Below, piece by piece: positions 1 to 7,252 of a stretch of DNA of 12,759 bases; positions within the stretch are counted from its first letter, which is position 1; each line of letters starts with the position of its first letter. The notes below the pieces were generated by a model, which worked only from the letters and a program-made list of their open reading frames with translations, was not told the DNA's origin and did not search any database. The translations under genes were made by a program, and so were the position numbers. Source of the DNA: Dipetalonema caudispina (Eukaryota > Nematoda > Chromadorea > Rhabditida > Onchocercidae); the NCBI GenBank assembly GCA_013365325.1, contig JABVXV010000714.1, positions 1 to 12,759 of the forward strand, given 5' to 3'.

Positions 1-87
<87 letters not shown>

Positions 88-154
88 GTAATAATAGTAA
101 TAATAATAATAATAATAATAATAGTAATAATAATAATGATAATAATAATAATAA
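1..154. repeat. (TAA)n microsatellite, left edge
   Basis: Almost pure TAA/ATA trinucleotide array running to the very first base, with a few TAG and TGA interruptions around 87-139. The interruptions suggest an old, partly stabilised array. The same repeat in the same orientation closes the right edge of the window, so both ends may be assembly breakpoints rather than natural boundaries. Confidence 0.97.
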
Positions 155-1336
155 ATACTTAAAATTGAAAGAATGGTAGTTTAGCGATTTGAAAAAGCTG
201 TATGAAATGCAATTTCGTTTCTTTCTATTACATGAAGAATTTTACGGGAAAAACCAATTTTCTGCATTTTTTATTCTTAGTCTGATATTCCATTTGCATG
301 ACTGCAAAATCTATAACAAAAAAAAATATTTTTTTTTTCATTTAATGACAACTTTGCAGTAATTCATTTCCCTTTTTCCTTTCCACTCGTCTTTTTTCCA
401 TTTATTTATATTCTCAGAAATGGAACGAAAGAGTGAAATGAATTAAAAAATCAAAAAAGATTTCATTAAAGCCAAAAAAAGGGGAAAGTTATGATATGAA
501 ATATGCGAATGAAAGCCATTAAAAACCAATCAAATAATTTACTATTTTATTAGTATTTACTGCTTCATATTTATATTTAATTAATTTTAAAATTTATTCG
601 TTTATTTTTTTCTGATTCATGGCAAAATGACAGAAAATGAGCGGAAAAACAGAATAACAATGGATGAAACTTATTAGCAGTAAGTAATATTTAAGTGATT
701 TAAAAAGATATTATTATATAAAGTATCGTTAACTGATTAAGAAAAAATAAATCAAATATGAGCAAATGAAATTGATTGAATTGAGAATTGAATCGTTCAT
801 TTCCAATATGAATAATAAAAAATAAATTGTTGTAAATCATAACTGTATGATATATGTTTGCATTGCATTATTAATTGCATGTTTCATGTATGAATGATTG
901 ATTTTAACTTTCAAAATACATTTTACAAATACGAGCAATCTAAAATCTTCCCTTCCCCATTTTTCTTCAACAAGAAAATTTTAATCCCACACAAATACGA
1001 AATTTATATTTAGCAGTTAATTTTTTTTTTATTATTGTGAGTATAAATGGAAATCTGATGAAAATGAAACATAAAATCAAAAATGGCTAAATTAGGACGA
1101 ATAAAAATAGATTTGTTCATTTGTTAGAAAAAAAATGAGACTAACAAAAAATTTGAAATTGAAACACTTATAACTGTATTGTGCCAAATTATTGACCGAA
1201 AGTATTATGATAAAATGTCCTCATAATTTTTTCAACCATTTATCAAATGACATCAATTTGTTATTTAGTTTATTTTGCAAATTTACAGAATAGCGAAATC
1301 AACAAAATGCTCGTTTTAACAAATACAAAATGAAAT
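155..1336. other. 3' flank of the IFT46 gene, no gene seen
   Basis: About 1.2 kb of A+T-rich sequence with short homopolymer runs (for example the T-run near 329-338 and near 1021-1030) and stop codons in all frames. I see no exon-like island with splice sites on either strand. One 14-base motif, ATGACAACTTTGCA at 345-358, recurs exactly at 6727-6740. A second AATAAA on the minus strand (1274 to 1269) could serve as an alternative polyadenylation signal of the upstream gene. Confidence 0.6.
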
Positions 1337-1342
1337 TTTATT
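1337..1342 (-). terminator. Candidate polyadenylation signal AATAAA of IFT46
   Basis: The plus strand reads tttatt, so AATAAA is found on the minus strand about 100 nt after the IFT46 stop codon at 1443-1445, a plausible 3' UTR length for a nematode. In DNA this A+T-rich the hexamer is common by chance, and another copy lies at 1269-1274. The site is a candidate only. Confidence 0.4.
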
Positions 1343-1442
1343 AAATACAAAATGAAAATAACATTTTTGCAAAAAAAAAAAAAAAACTAAAGCAAAGACG
1401 AAAAAAAAGGAAAAAAAAAACCATAACAAAATTTTTTTGTGC

Positions 1443-1682
1443 TTATAATTCAAGCCGTTCCGGTTCATTAAAATTATTTCGTCCATTCAATGCATCATTA
1501 TTATTATTCATGAAATTATTTTTAGCCAAATTTCGGAAATGTTGTGAATTACGGAATTCGGCAAACAATGTGAAAAGTACATGAAGTGATTGAATTCGGG
1601 ATTTTTGTACAGGTATATCTAATAATGCCAAACAAATATCAACATATTCTTCCAGTGATACATCCAATGTTGCACTTGGTAA
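1443..1682 (-). CDS. dyf-6: IFT46 exon 10, C-terminus and stop
   Basis: Acceptor TATTTTGCAG leads into LPSATLDVSLEEYVDICLAL and then LDIPVQKSRIQSLHVLF and AEFRNSQHF, the classic IFT46 C-terminal helix region that contacts IFT52 in other organisms. The tail after about residue 345 is Asn-rich (NNFMNNNND) and ends ERLEL followed by TAA at 1445-1443. The exon encodes residues 294-372. Confidence 0.94.
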   Translation of the reverse strand, partial: LPSATLDVSLEEYVDICLALLDIPVQKSRIQSLHVLFTLFAEFRNSQHFRNLAKNNFMNNNNDALNGRNNFNEPERLEL

Positions 1683-4600
1683 CTGCAAAATAGGAATTAA
1701 TACTGTTAAATTTAATTGAATTGATAGTCACAATAAAAAAAATGTAATAATATTGTTAATATACATGTATATAAATATATATATATGAAGACTAAAACTA
1801 ATATGAAATTTTCGGAAATTTTTGACAAATTTAAATAATTAAGTTAAATTATGCAACTGATATGCAAAGAAAATTCTGTCAATGATATATTGCAAAAAAC
1901 CAATAATATAATTTATTTCTTAGGATAATAGAAGCAATGGCATGGTATATTTTTAAGAATAACAGAAAATCTGTCATTAACACTGCTGAAACAGTAACAG
2001 CAACAACAACAACAACAACAAAAGCAATAACAACAAGGACAACAACAACAAAAACACTAATAGTAAAAACAACAACAACAACATCAGCAACAACTATAAC
2101 AACAACAACAACTACTACAACAACAATAATACATCTTTTGGGTAGCCTAAAAAGTATATGAAATCAGTGGTGCGAGAGATACTGGGACAATAACACTAGT
2201 ATAGTGTATTATTAGAATTATATGGGAAGCAATGAATAGAAAATCTCTTTTAGACAATGTAATCAGGTTGAGCTTCTAAACTAGCTATAGATTTAGGTTG
2301 ATTTTTGAAATCATTTACAGCTAAAACATTCGTTTAGCTATCAATAAATCAACTGTTGCATTCTTAATGTTTGTTAATTTTTATCAGATTATGGCCTAAT
2401 TATCAATAATAATTAACATAGTATCAACAACTTTTTTGTAACTCAAAAATATGGCCTAATTTTAATTAATTTTATTTATGGGAAATTAAAAATCTTCTTT
2501 AAAACTAATAAAAATTAAAATTATTATTCGAAATAATAAACCTGTTCATTTTTTAACAAATTTTCCACTTCAATTGGCCATTCTTGCATTAAATGCTCAA
2601 TATTTGGCATCGGTTTTGCATATACCACAATATTGGGTGGTTTAGTTCGATGTATTTCCTAAACAACAAAATTCGAAAGGAATCATAACTTCCTTAATCA
2701 TAGGTTAATAATCTCGAACTGCTATCATTTGTTGAATTCCTTTTTTCTTTTTGATCCATTTAAATTATGAATGAAAATAAGCATTTTTAAAAGGATCGAA
2801 TTGAAACGATATATAATTAAATTAAAAATAATAAGTAACAGAAAACCTTAATACTGCTTATCCAATGTTCAATTTCGTCAATATTTTCATCAGCTCGTTC
2901 CAATTTTTTCACCGGTACATCTTTTATTGATGTATTTGTACAATCTTTTAATTCGTTCCGCATTTTCAAATTTAAAATGATCGGATCACTTTGTTCCATT
3001 GCTGGCTCATCCAACAATACTAAACCCAAATCATCTTCCACCTATACAGTAAAGCATTTTTATTGATTTGAAAAACCATGTTAATTTAGTTGAAAGAAAT
3101 TTATAAAAGTTTACAAAATTTGCGAATAAAAATTTGCTACATCCAAAAGTGATTTATTAATTTAACCTAGATATTATTTCAATAAATTTGCATATTAATT
3201 ACTAATCTGACAAAATATTTATTAATTTCAGAAAATAAATTGATTTAGTTTATATAAGTTTATCAAGATTTACATAATTTGAAGGAAGAAAAAATCGGTA
3301 AATGAAAAATTGCAATAAAGGTTCAAAAATAACGTTACGTAAATTTAAGAAAATCATTACAAATTGTAAAACTATGAAATAATATGCGAGAATTAAACAT
3401 AAAAATTGGGAAAAAAAAATCAAAAGATTATAATAAATGTTTAACTGTATTAATTATATTTTTATTTCGAAATATAGTATTGAAAATGAAAAATGAAAAA
3501 TTTAAAAAAAAAAAAAATTGAAAATTAAAACCTCATCTGGTCGTGGTATTTTGATAAAAGCATCAACATCACCAACAGCTGGTATATAATCCAAAAGAAA
3601 TGGTTTTAAAATTGGCTCAATATGTATCATTTTTGCTGTATACGATTCGATGTATGATAGTAATTCTTTTTCATCTGAGCCAAGAAGTGCAAATAAATTT
3701 GCGCTTAAAATAACATTACTTTTTCCCCTTCTTTTTTTTGACAACATATTTTAATTTTTTAATGAAAACATTAATGAAATTCAATGGATTTCATTAATTT
3801 TTTCAAAATTTATTAAATTAAAGTCTAAAATAAAATCTTTTTTTTTTCTTTTTCTATAGTCTTTCTCTGTCTTTTTGTTTTAAAAAACATTTTGATTTTT
3901 AATGAAAAAAAGTGACGCAATTTGTTATGATAAATTTGCATCTAAAATAATACTACTTTTTTGGCCCTTTTTTTTTTTTTTGGTTGAAATATTTTAACTT
4001 TTCTGGGAAAAATAAGAAGATTTATTAAACAAATCAGATATTAATATTTGATAAATTCATCAACATAGCTATTTTTAAGCATAATTAATTTGAGCACAAA
4101 TTATCGCAAGTTTTTCTAATGAGCTGATTAATCGTTCGAAGATTTCATTAGTATTTCATCAAAAAAATTTGCAATAGCATCTTTTGTTTTTTTTGTTTTT
4201 TTTTTTTTGCTTTTCTTCGTTTTTTTTTTTTCATGGTTGAAAAAGAAGCTTTGCTGCTCAGATTAATTTTCAATTTGTAAAAAAAACCGGAATTTCTTAT
4301 CTTCATTTCCAAATGTTGTAATATCATCAGTATCATTTCCGGTTGCAATAGTTGTGGCTGTTGTCAAATCAGTAACACCTTGAATTATTGTATCAATAAC
4401 GCTGTTATATTTTGATATTTTTTTTTTTTTTTGAAATATAACAATTATAAAAGCAATCATTCTAATCGATTATGTTATTTAATTGAATTACAAATTTTTC
4501 CCTTAATTCTTTTAATTAATCAGTTAATTCGAATGTTTTTTACTATTTCCAGAATTTCGTAACCGGAAATTTAAACTATTTAATCAGAAAAAAAAAAATT

Positions 4601-4790
4601 AAAGAACCATGCAATTTATTTGAAGTTATATCAGAAGAAACTGATTTATTGCTGCTTGAAAATGATAATTTTTTTTTCGAATTATTTGCATCATTCGAAT
4701 AAGCTGACGACGATTTTGTTGAATTTCCCATTGGTTCACCTTGAAAAAAAAAAACTCTCTGTTAGAAATTCCAAATATTTCAGAATTGTT

Positions 4791-4823
<33 letters not shown>

Positions 4824-6078
4824 AAAAATAAAAAAATAAAAAAATTTAATGCCGTTATGAATTCATTATAAATAGTTTTCTTCTTTTTTTCTCCTTCTCT
4901 CTTTCTCCTCCTCTCTCTCCCTCTTGCAAAATTATGGAAAAGCAATCCAAAAATTACATTAATAAAAACAAATCATAATAAAATATGTAAAAATCTGTCA
5001 AAAAATAAGTTATCCGTTATTTAATTACAGTTATCTAATCGTTATTTTATGGCTTTTTCATTCCATATTTCATAATTATGAAAATAAATTTTTTATTCGT
5101 ATTTAAAAATTCTTGATGAAAATTACCATACCTGCGGTAAGATTACCTTCATCGTCTGATGCAAATACATTCTCTTTATTAAACTAAAACAATGCATGAC
5201 ATTTTCATCATATTTTATTTCATTAAGTTTTGAATTAGAAAAAAAAAAGGAATTATTTAAAATAAGAATTTATTAACAAATTTACAAACAATTAACAAGA
5301 TTTAATTGATTATTCAGTTATTGCTTTTTTAATTTAATGTTTGCCAATTAGTTAATCAAATTTCAAATTATACCTGAACTTGTCGATTTTGTGTAGAATA
5401 AGGAACTTCTTGGCTTCTATCTTAAAATATAAAATTTATCGAATTACATTTTATTACTTCATGAAATATTGCAAATGGCTTTATTCTTTTTTTTATTGCT
5501 TATATGAATAATTGGCATTATTCTACAATTTTCGTACTGTAAAAAGGCTATGGTATTTTAAATTACTCAAAAATAATACTTTAATACTTTATTAACTATT
5601 CCTATTGTTTATCTCATAAGCTATCATGTAAAAAAGCACTTCGCCCTAAAAAAACAAGAAAATATCAGTTAGATTTTTTGGCCAAACATGAATTCTTCAC
5701 AACAAACATTACCTGATAATGAATCAATTTCAGATTCATCGGTCAATTCTAGTTTTTCGTTGACATGCGCTGTTTCTGAAAATTTATTCAAGTAATCAAA
5801 AAACGAAAAAACATAGAACGAAACATATATACTGGAAATCAATTGGAAATTACGAAATGAAAAATGACATTTTGAGGGAAAGTTACTATCGATGGCTAGT
5901 GCATAAATTGATTGAATTAAAAAATATTATGCCATATCAAAAAAATGAATTTTAAATTGAGTCATTTCATATAAAATCGAAAAATGAAATCTTTAAATTT
6001 CGTAAATTTGCCCAATATTTGTTGCTTTTCTTACCTTTCAAATAGAAAATATTTGAAATTGAACTTACTTTTCTCCAT
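1443..6078 (-). CDS. dyf-6: Intraflagellar transport protein 46 (IFT46/DYF-6), ten exons
   Basis: IFT46 is a core subunit of the IFT-B complex, which moves cargo to the tip of cilia on kinesin motors; in C. elegans its orthologue DYF-6 is needed to build sensory cilia. My model joins 6069-6078, 5713-5775, 5374-5420, 5132-5183, 4608-4739, 4288-4378, 3532-3703, 2847-3041, 2542-2658 and 1443-1682, read on the minus strand. This gives 1119 nt, 372 residues and a TAA stop. Every junction has GT/AG and compatible phase. Family landmarks are YIPAVGDVDAFIKIPRP (about residues 171-187), LLDEPAMEQSDP (198-209), RTKPPNIVVYAKPMPNIEHL (258-277) with MQEWP next, and SRIQSLHVLF plus FRNSQHF near 325-345. 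The N-terminal 130 residues are low-complexity and acidic or Ser/Thr-rich, as is common for IFT46 N-termini, and are less certain. Length fits the family (about 300-400). Identification is very sure; the first exons are tentative. Confidence 0.93.
1683..2541 (-). other. IFT46 intron 9 with CAA repeat
   Basis: The largest intron of the gene (859 nt). It holds a CAA/ACA microsatellite (1995-2130), a small inverted repeat ACACTA-GTA-TAGTGT (2193-2207), and the decamer ATGGCCTAAT twice, exactly 60 bases apart (2391 and 2451). I see no coding sequence: the open Thr-rich plus-strand frame here is only the translated microsatellite. Confidence 0.85.
1995..2130. repeat. Imperfect (CAA)n microsatellite
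   Basis: Array of CAA/ACA triplets with AAG, AGG, CTA and TCA interruptions, wholly inside IFT46 intron 9. It reads as TTG/TGT on the transcribed strand. Similar triplet arrays of the same class occur at 9951-10056 and 10801-10850. Confidence 0.95.
2542..2658 (-). CDS. dyf-6: IFT46 exon 9, conserved core
   Basis: Acceptor TTGTTGTTTAG and donor AACAG|GTTTAT bound 117 nt, phase 0 at both ends, residues about 255-293. It contains EIHRTKPP, a Tyr-containing strand, then PMPNIEHLMQEWPIEVENLL. This is the IFT46 block usually written as SKPP...Y.RPMPDID.LMQEWP, and it is unmistakable. Confidence 0.94.
2659..3531 (-). other. IFT46 introns 7 and 8 (exon 8 lies between)
   Basis: Intron 8 spans 2659-2846 and intron 7 spans 3042-3531. 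Both are plain A+T-rich introns with GT and AG ends and no repeat longer than short homopolymers. I see nothing else in them. Confidence 0.85.
2847..3041 (-). CDS. dyf-6: IFT46 exon 8, conserved core
   Basis: Acceptor ACTGTATAG and donor AAG|GTTTTC bound 195 nt, phase 0 at both ends. It encodes about residues 190-254, beginning VEDDLGLVLLDEPAMEQSDP and ending IEHWISSIK. These match the family's DNLGL..LDEP..KQSDP and WIESIS blocks. The first codon is GTG (Val) inside the gene, not a start. Confidence 0.93.
3532..3703 (-). CDS. dyf-6: IFT46 exon 7, start of conserved core
   Basis: Acceptor TTATTTTAAG|C and donor GAG|GTTTTA bound 172 nt. It encodes ANLFALLGSDEKELLSYIES, then a Tyr-Thr turn and the hallmark LKPFLLDYIPAVGDVDAF plus IKIPRPDE (about residues 133-189). 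The IPAVGD(V/I)DAF(I/L)K block is the most recognisable signature of IFT46 across animals and green algae. The open frame continues upstream of the acceptor to an ATG at 3747, but that Lys-rich extension looks like intron. Confidence 0.93.
3685..4010. repeat. Degenerate tandem repeat around exon 7 acceptor
   Basis: The plus-strand segment from 3693 (ATAAATTTGC, then TAAAATAA at 3706 and a T-run) recurs at 3930 (ATAAATTTGC identical, TAAAATAA at 3943, then a T-run and ATATTTTAA). A weaker middle copy has TAAAATAA at 3826. The spacing is therefore about 120 and 117 bases. The pattern suggests an old partial duplication spanning the intron-exon junction, but A+T-rich sequence can mimic weak copies. 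Confidence 0.55.
3704..4287 (-). other. IFT46 intron 6 with tandem acceptor-like copies
   Basis: A 584-nt intron between exons 6 and 7. Its 3' part contains two further sites resembling the true acceptor, about 120 and 237 bases away. Its 5' part holds a Lys-rich open stretch (4128-4262) ending in TAA. Neither is counted as an exon here; both are discussed as findings. Confidence 0.7.
4288..4378 (-). CDS. dyf-6: IFT46 exon 6, Thr/Asp-rich segment before the core
   Basis: Proposed acceptor ATTCAAG|GT and donor TTCCG|GTTTTT give 91 nt, entered in phase 1 and left in phase 2. It encodes about residues 102-132 with ATGNDTDDITTFGNEDKKF. The first two bases (GT) complete a Gly codon with exon 5, and the terminal CG pairs with the first C of exon 7 to give Arg. 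A nearer-consensus acceptor at 4403-4402 (ATAACAG) was set aside because its phase does not match exon 5. Confidence 0.55.
4379..4607 (-). other. IFT46 intron 5
   Basis: A 229-nt A+T-rich intron between exons 5 and 6, containing a T-run near 4421-4432 and no other notable structure. Its proposed acceptor is the less certain of the pair of AG sites near 4380 and 4402. Confidence 0.55.
4608..4739 (-). CDS. dyf-6: IFT46 exon 5, serine-rich low-complexity segment
   Basis: Acceptor TTTTTCAAG and donor CATG|GTTCTT bound 132 nt, entered and left in phase 1. About 14 of the 43 complete codons are Ser, with Asn and Lys making up much of the rest (for example LSFSSSNKSVSSDI). The segment is probably disordered and phosphorylatable. 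It is not conserved at the family level as far as I can judge, so support is splice signals, an open frame and phase fit. Confidence 0.6.
4793..4822. repeat. A30 homopolymer
   Basis: Thirty consecutive A bases on the plus strand, followed by further A-rich sequence to about 4843. Its exact length is likely unreliable, since homopolymers are error-prone in assembly. It is poly-T in the IFT46 pre-mRNA, inside an intron. Confidence 0.97.
4877..4925. repeat. Polypyrimidine (CT)-rich tract
   Basis: About 49 bases almost exclusively C and T on the plus strand. It is a GA-rich purine tract in the sense of IFT46 transcription and lies in intron 4. A comparable purine tract on the opposite strand orientation lies in the intergenic region at 7192-7252. 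Confidence 0.9.
5132..5183 (-). CDS. dyf-6: IFT46 exon 4, acidic segment
   Basis: Acceptor TTGTTTTAG and donor GCAG|GTATGG bound 52 nt entered in phase 0 and left in phase 1. It encodes FNKENVFASDDEGNLTA (about residues 41-57). The SDDEG run is a possible acidic or casein-kinase-2-like site, an inference from composition only. The other two frames also lack an early stop, so the frame choice rests on phase agreement with exons 3 and 5. Confidence 0.65.
5374..5420 (-). CDS. dyf-6: IFT46 exon 3, polar linker
   Basis: Acceptor TATTTTAAG and donor CAG|GTATAA frame 47 nt. The first two bases (AT) complete a GAT codon with the last G of exon 2, and the exon ends in phase 0. Residues about 26-40 are Gln/Ser-rich (SQEVPYSTQNRQVQ). 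There is no recognisable domain. Support comes from splice sites, phase fit and locally higher G+C than the surrounding intron. Confidence 0.6.
5713..5775 (-). CDS. dyf-6: IFT46 exon 2, acidic N-terminal segment
   Basis: Bounded by a textbook acceptor (AATTTTCAG) and donor (CAG|GTAATG). It carries 63 nt entered in phase 1 and left in phase 1, and encodes residues about 4-25 with the acidic stretch ELTDESEIDS. This matches the acidic character of IFT46 N-termini but is not itself a recognisable domain. It is assigned to this gene because its outgoing phase completes the first codon of the next exon. Confidence 0.65.
6069..6078 (-). CDS. dyf-6: IFT46 exon 1, proposed 10-nt start exon
   Basis: Reads ATGGAGAAAA followed directly by the strong donor GTAAGTTC. 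It encodes Met-Glu-Lys and the first base of a fourth codon. Joined to exon 2 this restores AAA (Lys) and keeps the frame open. The ATG sits in an A-rich, nematode-like context (AAACAATGG). A second good donor at 6034-6033 (AAAG|GTAAG) would lengthen the exon to 44 nt, but it shifts exon 2 into a frame that soon stops. No convincing spliced-leader acceptor is visible just upstream, and short upstream ATGs exist near 6170-6140, so the true 5' end could differ. Confidence 0.4.
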
Positions 6079-6609
6079 TGTTTTTTTTCTTCCTTTTTTT
6101 TTAAATAATCGAATTTATGCAATCAATAATCAATTTTCCACTTCATTGCAATTTTTAGTGATATAATTTCATCTTAAAATAACAAAGACTTTACTTCGCA
6201 GGGAGTAATTGAATTTTGTTGTATGATTTAACGTCAACTGCGATATTTTTTTATCAAATTTATTGTATAAATTCATACTTTAAGTTAACATAGCATAATT
6301 AGATTTACACCACAAATTAGCATATCATTTTATTATCGTGAGAAAATTTGAAATGTTTTTTCAGTCTTTTAAGAAATGAATGAATGATGAGAATATTTGC
6401 TTAAATACTTGAATACTTGAACAAAATAATTGGTATCAGTTGATTTTAATTGAACTGAAAAAATTGAGGGACAAAATTTTGCAACATGCTTCATTATTTA
6501 GAAGATTTTGGCTTATCATTACCAAACATTTCATGCTATTTTCGAAATCGATCAAAAGTTCATATGTCACTTATTCGTTTTACCAAAAACAAATTCTGCT
6601 TGTGATAAT
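6079..6609. other. Immediate upstream region of IFT46, no gene seen
   Basis: The proximal 5' flank and possible 5' UTR or promoter of IFT46. It includes an acceptor-like TTATTTTAAG on the minus strand just before 6172, which could be a spliced-leader acceptor, but the leader so produced would contain short upstream reading frames. I see no TATA-like element that stands out from the background. Confidence 0.4.
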
Positions 6610-6750
6610 ACAAACTTTGTAATGACAAGTTTGCAATGTTTGTCCCGAAATAGATAGGCCTTAAGTCAGTCTTCTGTTACACTTTGATGATAGGCCAAGA
6701 GAGGCCGTAAATTTCGATCACAATTGATGACAACTTTGCAATATTTGCTT
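6610..6750. repeat. GC-richer island with direct repeats
   Basis: A patch with noticeably more G+C than its surroundings. It is bounded by near-identical 22-mers, ATGACAAGTTTGCAATGTTT (6622-6641) and ATGACAACTTTGCAATATTT (6727-6746), 105 bases apart. Inside, GATAGGCC occurs at 6653 and 6689. An inverted repeat CAAACTT...AAGTTTG (6611-6617 and 6627-6633) sits at the left edge. There is no long open frame, so it may be a dispersed repeat, a non-coding exon or a regulatory block. Confidence 0.6.
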
Positions 6751-7191
6751 ATTAGTATGAGATTTTTCTTTTTTTTTTTGTTTTTCATTTTTTTAATTGC
6801 CAAATCATTTGTAATGAAATCATACATAATGATTGTCTAAATGAAATAAATACGAAATGGAAATCAATATTTTCTTTAAATATTTCAATTTAATTTCTAT
6901 AGATAGTAAATGTTTATTTGGAATGTTAATTTTAATTATTTCCCATCATTGCTTATATACAGCAACAGAAGAAATGATAATTTTCATATTTTTCAACAAC
7001 TTATTCATATTAATAATTGATAGATAGATTAATTAAATTATTACATAAATATGGATCTTTATTTTTATTTCAAACTTATATTAAATTATGACCAATTGAA
7101 ATTTGAAATTTCAACTTTATTCGTGCTATTTTTGAAATTCCAATTTTCTCCATACTTCTTTTTGAAATTTCATACAGATATTGTGAGATGG
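6751..7191. other. Intergenic A+T-rich sequence, nothing specific
   Basis: Ordinary A+T-rich DNA with short T- and A-runs. I see no splice-flanked open frame on either strand and no clear repeat. Confidence 0.6.
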
Positions 7192-7252
7192 AAGGAGACA
7201 GAGAGAGAGAGAGAGGGAGAGTGATGGAGGGAAACGGAAGAAGAGAAAAAGA
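7192..7252. repeat. GA-rich purine tract
   Basis: A run of purines centred on a pure (GA) block at 7200-7213, interrupted only by rare pyrimidines. It is in the intergenic region upstream of IFT46. Such tracts can be nucleosome-free or form triplex DNA, but no function is shown here. Confidence 0.85.

Larger units (their letters stand above)
4740..5131 (-). other. IFT46 intron 4 with homopolymer and purine tract
   Basis: A 392-nt intron carrying a 30-base A-run (4793-4822 on the plus strand) followed by an A-rich tail and a C/T-rich stretch (4877-4925, purine on the transcribed strand). Open frames on both strands here are by-products of these runs. Confidence 0.8.
5184..6068 (-). other. IFT46 introns 1-3 (exons 2 and 3 between)
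   Basis: Intron 3 is 5184-5373, intron 2 is 5421-5712 and intron 1 is 5776-6068. All have GT/AG ends and ordinary A+T-rich sequence. The branch of the model around intron 1 depends on the proposed microexon; the acceptor at 5776-5777 itself is a perfect TTTTCAG. Confidence 0.65.

Noticed and set aside
1937..2161. Thr-rich open frame on the plus strand
   Set aside because: It is the translated CAA/ACA microsatellite lying inside an IFT46 intron, with no homology and no splice or start context.
3704..3747. ATG at 3747 as the start of IFT46
   Set aside because: The Lys/Arg-rich extension before ANLFALL is absent from the family, and a good acceptor lies directly at the start of conserved sequence; upstream exons join in frame.
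4378..4401. Longer IFT46 exon 6 from the acceptor ATAACAG at 4403-4402
   Set aside because: The acceptor is closer to consensus, but its phase is incompatible with the donor of exon 5.
4736..4945. Open frames on both strands over 4620-4945
   Set aside because: Generated by the A30 run and the CT-rich tract inside intron 4, or antisense to exon 5.
6035..6078. Longer form of IFT46 exon 1 using donor AAAG|GTAAG
   Set aside because: The donor is excellent, but joining to exon 2 shifts the frame and reaches a stop within exon 2.
5984..6166. Open frame on the plus strand opposite IFT46 exon 1
   Set aside because: Phe/Leu-rich product of T-runs, antisense to the proposed start exon.
6440..6622. 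60-codon open frame on the plus strand
   Set aside because: Composition matches the intergenic background, no family resemblance, no splice sites or start context, and it runs into the repeat island.
6665..6735. Short minus-strand open stretch (LSSIVIEIYGLSWPIIKV) in the GC-richer island
   Set aside because: Only 18 codons, with no convincing acceptor or donor in phase with IFT46.
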